NCBI GenBank assembly: GCA_958295665.1
Contig: OY282558.1
Coordinates: forward strand, 339,051,106 to 339,115,105
Direction: 5' to 3'
DNA: 64,000 nt
From: Tipula vernalis
Taxonomy: Eukaryota; Arthropoda; Insecta; Diptera; Tipulidae
Position 1 is the stretch's first letter; every line of letters starts with the position of its first letter. A program made the position numbers and the translations under genes. The notes under the pieces are model-generated. The model saw only the letters and a list, made by a program, of their open reading frames with translations. It made no database searches and was not told where the DNA came from. This document shows, one piece after another, positions 56,191 to 64,000 of the stretch.

Positions 56191-58140
56191 TAAATATTAT
56201 TACCGGCATTAATTAACATCATAATTAACATGAACGATCACAATTTTTCGAATACCTTTTTAGCACATAACGGACGGCCCACATAGATTTATGTTTTTCT
56301 ACATACGTTTTTATATAATTTCTTGAAAAATGCCGGAAAACTCTTAATACATACTAATATATGTACCTTGATTTCAAGTAGGCTTTGATATAAGGACATG
56401 CAATTTTTGTATTTTGTTTTATCACAATGCTTGCTTTGATTCGTTTTTGTTTTGTTTTTGGTGTGTAAATGCATTTTAGAAGTAGACAATGGAAATTCAT
56501 CTTATAAGAATGTTACACCAACAGTGTACAAAATAATTAAGTGAAAATATAGTGATCCAACCAATGGCTGTAATATTTTTGCTCTGATTCATACATAGAT
56601 CAAATATGAAGTATGTTTCTTATGTTCCTCATAATCTATTCCACGCTTTGTTTATTAAGTTGAGGTATGTCTTACGTTCTTCAGTAAATTTAGAAGATCA
56701 AATCAGTGGTTGCAAGATTCAAATATCCTGGCTCAAGAAGGCACTTTTGCAAGAACATTGTTATATCCTGAGTTCCCACGATACTATATATGGAGTGCAT
56801 CGAGGAAAGTTTTGTGTAAAAGTAAAAGAGGACGGCGTGTGCCTGAGCTCCGTGACTGAGTATAAGTGAATTGACACAGTAGTGGAAGCAGATGAGGCAG
56901 CCAAATACACACTTGAGTTGCTCTATTCCATCGATCCTGCTAGATTTCTTGAAGCGCACATGAGCGTTATTATTGAATGACTATCAAAGAACGTTGGTAA
57001 CTGCCTGCCTTCTGACTTAAATTTCTCCGCTGCATAATATTCAGCGGACCAATGACATGCTCCAATCATAGGTTGAAGAGAGTTTGAGCTATTGCTCTCC
57101 TTGCCATACTCCAGATGCTATCTCGAATGCATCCAAAATTTGGCTTCTATTAACACATTGCATACAGGTTTTACACTTCAAATTGAACCTTTTACACTCG
57201 TTGCTATATGTGACCTAAAACGACCTAGCCAATCATGAACAAAAAAACAGTGAGACGGAGTATTATTGAGATGCAAAAACCAAGAGTTGTCTATCAAAAT
57301 TCTGACCCAAACGATATTTCCGCGATGTCAACAAGTTCTCTACTTGTCAGTCGACGATTTTTGAGCACCAAATCCTTGACTTCCTTGACGTGGCGTTCGT
57401 CGGTAGACGTCGAGAGACGTCTCTGTCTTCTTTGAATAATAAAGACCAACCACAAACACTCGCTCTGCGATTACATTGCCACCAAAATCTTTTTCTAACA
57501 TTTCCAATATTTTGGAAGCTAAAATTCCATATTTGAAACAAAATTCGATTCAACTTATTTGCTAAACTTAACTACTAAACAAATTAACACGAAATTTTAA
57601 ACAGACGTCTCTTAAGGTGCTACCAACCTTTGAAAAAAAAACTGCTAGTTTGGATAAACCCGCGCGATTTAAATGGAAAAGTCCTACTACTTTTTTATTG
57701 CAGTAGTATAGATTAAAATAGCCTTTTCAGTAAAAAAAATCAGTTCTCTGTTCCTTTTAGTTTTTGAGTCATCGTATCTTAAAATGTCGGCTCACTATTA
57801 TGGAACAGTATGAAGCTGGAATTTCGACAAAAAATTCAAAGTTTTTGTCTCCCACGTCTTCAGAGCAATTAAAGGATACCGGCAGTTAGGTTGATCCTCG
57901 AATGGTTGATCCTGTTGAAGCTGTAGGAAATCTACCGCAGAAATTCATCAATTACGCAGGTCTACAAAACGAAACTCTTTAAGAGATGTTTTATTTTTGA
58001 TAAGCGATTTTATATAATTTTGATGCGCTGATTCTAATTTTTTCAGCGATTTTTAGGTATCACGTAAGCTATTTTTGCAAATCTCAAAATAAAAATAAAT
58101 ACAGACATTAAAATAAAAGTACATTTATTTATTTTACAAA
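56191..58140. other. Unassigned sequence
   Basis: Short open frames on both strands here (for example 56606-56869 and 57235-57553) have no recognisable domain. No RNA gene or element ends seen. Confidence 0.4.
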
Positions 58141-58192
58141 ATGATTAGTAGTGCTTCAAATACAAGAAACTACGTATTTTTTAGTGCTTAAC

Positions 58193-59731
58193 TCAATGAA
58201 ATCCTCGTCTTTTTGTCAGAAATCTTCGTTTTGTGGAATTTTTACTACAAACTTTATGAGGGTTATCACATTGTAACGTCCAGCAGTAGTCTGCCATCAT
58301 TGATACATTCCATCGACCTTGGTAACGCTTCTCCATTTCTGTAATATCCTGGTGGAAACGTTCTCCTTGCTCCTCGCTAACTGCCCCAAGGTTTTCTGGA
58401 AAATGGTATAGATGTCCGAAGAGAAAATGAACCTTTAAACTCATGTTGCAGTCTAACAGACGAAAATTTTCCAACAGTTTGCTGACTACTATATGTTCTC
58501 ATAGCCTGGATCCTTGTTGTTTCCTAAGAACTTCTTAATAACTTCTTTAAATGAACTCCAAGCTTCCTTCTCTAAAGGTATCATAGAATTCTGAAACTGT
58601 TCCTCTCTACACAAATCCCTAATATCTGGACCTACAAAAACTCCCTCTTTTAATTTGGCATCAGACAGTTTAGGAAATTGTTTGCAACTATATTTAAAAC
58701 ATTCTCCGTTTTTGTCAAGAGCTTTCATGAACTGATTCATCAAACCCAATTTAATGTGTAGAGGTGGCAATAAAATTCTTTTAGGGTCAACTAAGGTATT
58801 GTGCCTTATATTTTTACTTCCTGGTGTAAGGTTTTCTCTTGTAGGCCACTCCTTTTGAGTCTAATGTTTATTTCATGCTCGACTGTCCCACTTGCAAATG
58901 AAGCAGGGATATTTAGTATATCCTGACTGTTGCCCAAGAAGCATACAGAGAACCTTCAAGTGTCCACAAAGCATCCAGTTATGTGCCAGGTATTTAATTT
59001 TTTCCAAGAGAAGTTCCAAATTTTCATAAGTTTCTTTAAGGTGAACAGAATGAGCAACAGGAACACTGGCCAACATATTAATTAAATGTAGCAAAACACC
59101 TTTCAGACTCCTTTCGCTGGAGTCAATAAAAAGTCGCCGCATTCTTCCTTCTCGTAAGAGGTAGCTCATAGCTTTATAACTATTTCAGGGATATTGTTAC
59201 AATATACTAACGATCGTTTTCTCGAGTTCTGTAGAAACTGGTTTATATCCCTGGAGCCAGCAAATTCTTATGATGAAGTCTGGATGCTAGAAGTTCTAAG
59301 GCATCTTTGGGATGTTTTAAATCCCTTACTAAATCATTTAATTCCATTTGATTAAATAGTTCTGGCTTTTTGACTTCATCAAGAGTAAAACCGAGGTCAG
59401 TGGAGTGGCTATAGACTGCTCCGAATCGGACGATAACACATTCTCCAAATTGGAAAATTAAAACCTATTAAATCGCAGGAACAAAAGTAGCAATCATCGC
59501 TAAGAATTTTTCGCTCGCGCCACACCATAGGAATCCCGAAACTCAATGATTTTTCTTACCTTTTGCCCAATTCCTTAAAGCTTCTAAACAAACTCTACAT
59601 ACAATGTGTGGTGCCCAAGATTTGTCTTGGTCTCCTATTTTCTGTTTTATAACTACAAAACTACCACAAATATAACAAAAGTTATCTAGATTATTAACAC
59701 AATTTCTCCTTTCCATGACGCGGAAAAACAA
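58193..59731 (-). pseudogene. Multicopy invertebrate repeat protein, broken
   Basis: Minus-strand pieces follow one another in different frames. From 59731 there are C..C pairs (NFCYICGSF; GDQDKSWAPHIVCRVCLEAL and WAKGKK). Around 59,490 comes a GIPM.WRE-like block with further cysteines. Then MLASVPVAHSVHLKETYENL and YPCFICKWDSRA (59,169-58,873), LPPLHIKLGLMNQFMKALDK (58,770-58,489), and NLGAVSEEQGERFHQDITEM with YQGRWNVSMMADYCWTL (58,474-58,193). This order is that of an uncharacterised family repeated many times in arthropod and cnidarian genomes and presumed transposon-derived. At least four frame breaks. No terminal repeats were found. Confidence 0.72.
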
Positions 59732-59734
59732 CGA

Positions 59735-60560
59735 ATACTACATACAATACGCTCGCTCGAAAGGCTAACTAAGGACTGTTTTTTCGAGTTAATATTGTTT
59801 TGTTTTGTTTTACTATATGAGCTCGGTTTTGTGAAAAATTGGAAGGTGATAGGACAAAACTAATGCCAATTTCGGATTTAGGAGGTCAAAATTATTTAAA
59901 AAGATATGTTGGTTTAAAAACTCAATTTTGTTGTAGACCTTTCTTATCGACGTTATGTAATGGACACCGTATTCTCCGGATTTAAATCCTCTCCTCTCGA
60001 TTATTTTATTTGAGCATACTAAACAACATACTTGGTAGACTAAAGCCTGCGCCATACAACATAAAAATTTGGAGTCATTACACGGAGTCGGAAAGAAATG
60101 TTTCGAACTGCTGCTGATAAGATTAGTAAACGTTTGAATATTTTATTATTACAAGCCTATAAAATTTTCAAATGATTTGGTTCAAATTTTTTAGAAATAT
60201 TTGGAATATAATCAGTCTCCCCATTTTATTGACACCCAGTACATTGAAACAAAACCATTTTTTTTTTTAAGTTTTTTTTGATTTTGAAATGGTTTTATTT
60301 TATTTTAAAACAGACTCGTTTGAAATTGAAAATATTTTGGTTGTTTTAGAAAAAGTTTTATTTGATTTGTAAAAGATTTCGTTTGTTTTCAAAAAAAATT
60401 TCGATTGAACTTTAAATGGTTTAATTTGAAACCGAAATCCTCTAAATGTAATTTGCAAAAGGTTGTATTTGAAGGGTAAAAGGTCAATTTAAAGTGTAAA
60501 AGGAAAGGTTCAATTGAAGTGCAAGACCTGTATTGAGCCATACATTAAAAGCTGGCACAT
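59735..60560. other. Unassigned sequence
   Basis: Contains a run of related AAA.TTTTATTTGA motifs (60,240-60,500) suggesting a very degraded simple repeat. No gene recognised. Confidence 0.35.
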
Positions 60561-60564
60561 ATGT

Positions 60565-61523
60565 TGTGTGCCTCAGAAGACTTTTCAAACTAAACTTTTC
60601 AAATTTTGAAGCTTCCGCTACTTCCTCATAGATGCTAGGTGAAAAGTCAATTTACAAGGTTACTTTTCAACGACTTTTCAATATGTGTGACGTACAGTTT
60701 AAAATACATAGTATTGCCAAATTAAAAATTAAATTACCAAAATGTACAAAATAAACAACAGAAAAAATATGAAGTTTTAAAAAAAGCCATCAAACTGTAC
60801 ATAAAGTATATGTCCAGTTTGATGGAACTTTCTAGTTCAAGCGAAGATGAGTGACGACATGTATGTATTTGTATTTCATATATGTAAATACATAATAATA
60901 AAACTAGGGATATGGTGAAATATATTGAATTTTGAAAGGATTTTAAGTAAAAGACTGAATTCAAATTGTTTTATTATATTACATTTATTTTTATGGGAAG
61001 TTTCCTTAATGTATGTCAATAATCCTAAAGTTAAAATTATAAGATAGAAGAAGAAAGTTAAATTATAGACTACTTCAAACGGTTTCAATTCAAAACTCTT
61101 ATTAATGCAAATATTGTATATTACACAATAGGCGGTTATTGCCTTTTTAATTTTCAATTCCAGTGATTTTAATAATCGCCCACCATAGTGCTTTCTTTAG
61201 TCCAAATGCATTTTCCATAATGCTTCGTGCTGTACAATGCACAAGGTTAAATTTGTTATAATATTACAACATAATAATAAAAAATTTATAATTTTACAAT
61301 ATTTTGAGTTGTTTATAAAATTTGAATGACATTTGAAAAGTTTAGTTGAGTTAGAAATTATGGGAATATATACAAGAAATTATGGGTAATATTAATTCCA
61401 TTTATTTTATATGGTTGAGTATAAGCAAAGGCTCAATTGAATACTTTTAACCTAGTGACATCTATTGAAATATTTTACTGGGTTTTACAAAAGTTTAGTT
61501 TGAAAAGTCTTCTGAGGCACACA
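60565..61523 (-). mobile_element. Internally deleted PIF/Harbinger element
   Basis: The two ends are perfect 35-bp inverted copies (TGTGTGCCTCAGAAGACTTT... inward). Inside, on the minus strand at about 61,130-61,245, a trace of DDE_4 transposase reads ARSIMENAFGLKKALWW, resembling the VENAFG block. The remaining 959 bp are non-coding. It would be a non-autonomous, MITE-like derivative. Target duplication not resolved. Confidence 0.7.
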
Positions 61524-61524
61524 G

Positions 61525-62130
61525 CAATAGAAACCAATTAAAACGGTTTGACCAGGTAGGACAATATGATCCATAACCTATTCCCCTTAATGCTGTCGTT
61601 CATCTGTTGGATGGCCACGAATAGCCTGTGTACATGGATGTCCTTTTCATAGCACTTCGCCAGCATCATTTTATTATCATTTCTTTATTGTTTCAGATTT
61701 TCGATATTATTCGAGTTTAGCTTGGAGTTGGATTACGAATAAACACTCATTATGTTCCAAAATTAAAGAATTATTGGTTTATCTAGATATTCAGATTAAA
61801 ATAGCGTCGAATAGCTTGATACCGAAGTTATTTGAAATTATAAGATTATTGATGAGATAATTTGATGTTTTGCAAAGACTACATATGGTATTTTTCAGAT
61901 TATTTGAGACTCTTAGTGATTCATAATTTTTCAAGATTCTAAGATTTTAAATTTATCAGAGTTTTTTTGGAATATTTCGAAGTGAATATCGAGATTATTG
62001 TAGAACTCTAAGCTTATAACAATTTTTCGAGATAACTCATATTTCTCAATATTTCCCGAAATTTGCAAGGGTTTTAGTTGTATCTTATTAGTGATAAATC
62101 GGTGATTTATCGAGATTTTTTTTTAAACTT
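61525..62130. other. Unassigned sequence rich in TTCGAGAT-like motifs
   Basis: Irregular recurrence of TTCGAGATTAT-type words, also seen in the duplicated block. No gene recognised. Confidence 0.4.
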
Positions 62131-62134
62131 TCCA

Positions 62135-63850
62135 AGATTTGCAAAGCGTTCATTTATATACAGTTTACATAAATTTGGAGCATATTGAATTAAAAAGATG
62201 ACATTTTTCAATAATATTTGACATTTTCCGAGATCCTCCAAGTAATTTTGGATTAAGTAATATCGCGAATTTGAACTACATTTGGTTGCTTAGTTTCGAG
62301 ATAATTCGATAATTTTGGGATTATTAGAGATTTTCGAGATTTAGGTACTCGTTGATATTACTCGCTTGATGTTACTGCCTTAATATTTAGTTAGTTTAGA
62401 GTATTGGTCTCTCTTTAAATAATCTGAAAGGCTTTTAAAACAGTGTCTGTGTTTATCAAATATCAAGTTGATCGATTCTAAATTTAAGAAATAAAAATAA
62501 ACCAGTAAAGCAGCTGGAAGTAAAAATTAAAAACCAATGTTTTTGAACGCTTTGTCACAAAAGAGAGCTTATATACCGTAAATATTACTTCAACAAACAA
62601 GGTTTTAGTCGATGCGACTCAAACATCATTTCCCCATGTTATATTCTCACTTGTATTCCCAATTGGAATACGTTTTTCCCCAATAAATGGAAATGAAACG
62701 AAATATTTAAGGTGTCTAAAATTTGGAGTTTGTAATAGAATGTGACACAAGAGTGAAGCTTTCGACTAAGATTTTTTTAAATATGGTGTGTTGTTTAAGA
62801 TCAGGAGGAAAAAGATGCTTTGCATGAAATCGTGATAAAATAACATAATAATACGATCCCTAAAGTCGTATAGTAGTATTATAAGAGCTAACCGATATAG
62901 TAGTATAAGTAGTCTAAATTGGCCGAACAAAAACAATCGAGTTCAATTTTTTCAAACTTGTTGATACAAAATCGCAAAAAAACTGAACTCGATTGTCTTT
63001 GTTGGGACAATTTTGACTAATATGAAAAAATAAATAATTTGCGACTCATATTTAATATTTAGTATTAATTGTCTTGACTTGATCTTATTTGCGTCGTCAA
63101 AAAATCGATGGTAACTTTTCTATAATGTTTTTACTACTCAGTCGCAAAAGCAAACGAAACACGAAACAAAAATAATTTTCAATTGAAAAAGAAGGAAACC
63201 CAAAATAAAATTTTGAATGTATCTAGTATTCTGTTACTTTTATTGTTTTAGTTTTTTACGTGAATGTGTTATAAAGGGAATCTTTAAGCATCTATAACTT
63301 TGGAATCCGACCATCTAGAGATCTTAGCCATACCTTGTTTTTCTTATTTGATCAAGGTCTATTAGTATGTCTTTGTTTCATGAAAATCGGATGAGTACTT
63401 TTCGAATTACTATTTGTTAACAGAAATTAACAGCGAAGATATAAGGCATCTCCCACGCTCTAGCGCTTTGCCTGAGTTGAGATCCCTAAAACTCATGTTA
63501 AAATCAATCGAGTAGTCGAAATAATTTATTTGCGACCGATTGAAGGATATACCCGTTATATTACTTTCTATATGCGCCCGCCTTAAATTACATTACGATT
63601 TAAAAAATTATATCATGATACTTTAAATATTTTGTTCATTGCCATGGAAACAATTGTGCCAACAATTGTCCAAACAATTGTTGTCTAGGACTACAAGATT
63701 TTCACAATTTTTATATTTTTTCATGTAAAAATTTGAAAGAACTTTCATTAATAATGCATACTTCTACAAATTCGTAGAGAAAATAGCGTGGTGAATAACC
63801 TGTGACAAAGCGTGCAATTGCAATACTCATGTGATTTCATTGCCATGTTG
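62135..63850. repeat. Duplicated block, copy 2 (empty site of hAT element 2)
   Basis: Colinear with 35,690-35,741 plus 40,226-41,510. At about 62,190 the sequence passes straight from TTTGGAGCATATTGAATTA to AAGATGACATTTTTC with no hAT. Between about 63,193 and 63,482 it holds roughly 290 bp absent from copy 1, presumably a later insertion of unknown type. No coding region. Confidence 0.85.
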
Positions 63851-64000
63851 CAATGAACAACTACTATTGTGCATCTTCACACTACGGTAACTTTTATCTG
63901 GTAACTACCTCGTTTTAACCCCTTTACCTACAAAACCGGTTTTTTTGCGGATTCATTTTTCAACCAAAATTTTCGTAGCTTCAAAAAATTTCAACACACC

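Overview
This is an AT-rich animal window, almost certainly from an insect and probably from a dipteran. The evidence is the short 60-100 nt introns, two insect-type CYP9-like cytochrome P450 copies, a Stretchin/MLCK-type kinase and a dense set of insect-style transposons. The species cannot be named from the sequence alone; a lower dipteran would fit but is not shown. No bacterial genes, operons, rRNA or CRISPR arrays were seen.

Most of the window is a layered transposon deposit, and the nesting can be read from target-site duplications (TSDs).
Left third (1-13.5 kb): an old PIF/Harbinger element is split twice. A Tc1/Tc3-like element carrying its own 257-bp MITE splits it at about 1.16 kb. 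A FLYWCH-type Mutator-like element (2728-13346, 9-bp TSD) splits its MADF/BESS gene. That MULE is split by an 8.26-kb tandem-repeat insert (24-bp direct repeats, AATC tail), which is itself split by a hAT (7573-9826, 8-bp TSD).
14-22 kb: an intact-looking Tigger/pogo element, a frameshifted mariner, and a minus-strand jockey-like LINE interrupted by a plus-strand LINE 3' end.
22-26 kb: CYP9-like copy 1. 28-32 kb: a Tigger/jerky element carrying a gag fragment of a gypsy-type retroelement. 34.9-40.2 kb: a foldback-like inverted repeat, then a hAT with a nearly complete two-gene Harbinger inside it. 40.2-41.5 kb: a block repeated at 62.1-63.8 kb, where the second copy is the empty site of that hAT.
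42.8-46 kb: a TTAA-flanked element with a spliced, unfamiliar transposase-like gene. 46.7-53.8 kb: one gypsy-type LTR family in three forms: a gag-protease element with most of pol deleted, an LTR holding an apparently intronless MLCK copy, and a solo LTR. All three have ATAT TSDs. 54.3-56.2 kb: CYP9-like copy 2, in a shorter duplicated block. 58-61.6 kb: remains of a multicopy invertebrate repeat protein and an internally deleted Harbinger.

The most notable structure is the MLCK copy. It begins in the middle of an FN3 domain, runs through the kinase domain, calmodulin-binding segment, tail and 3'UTR to a polyadenylation signal, and lies exactly between the two parts of an otherwise continuous LTR, just after the LTR's own AATAAA. 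This fits capture of a host mRNA by template switching during reverse transcription. The two P450 copies are the only other recognisable host genes.
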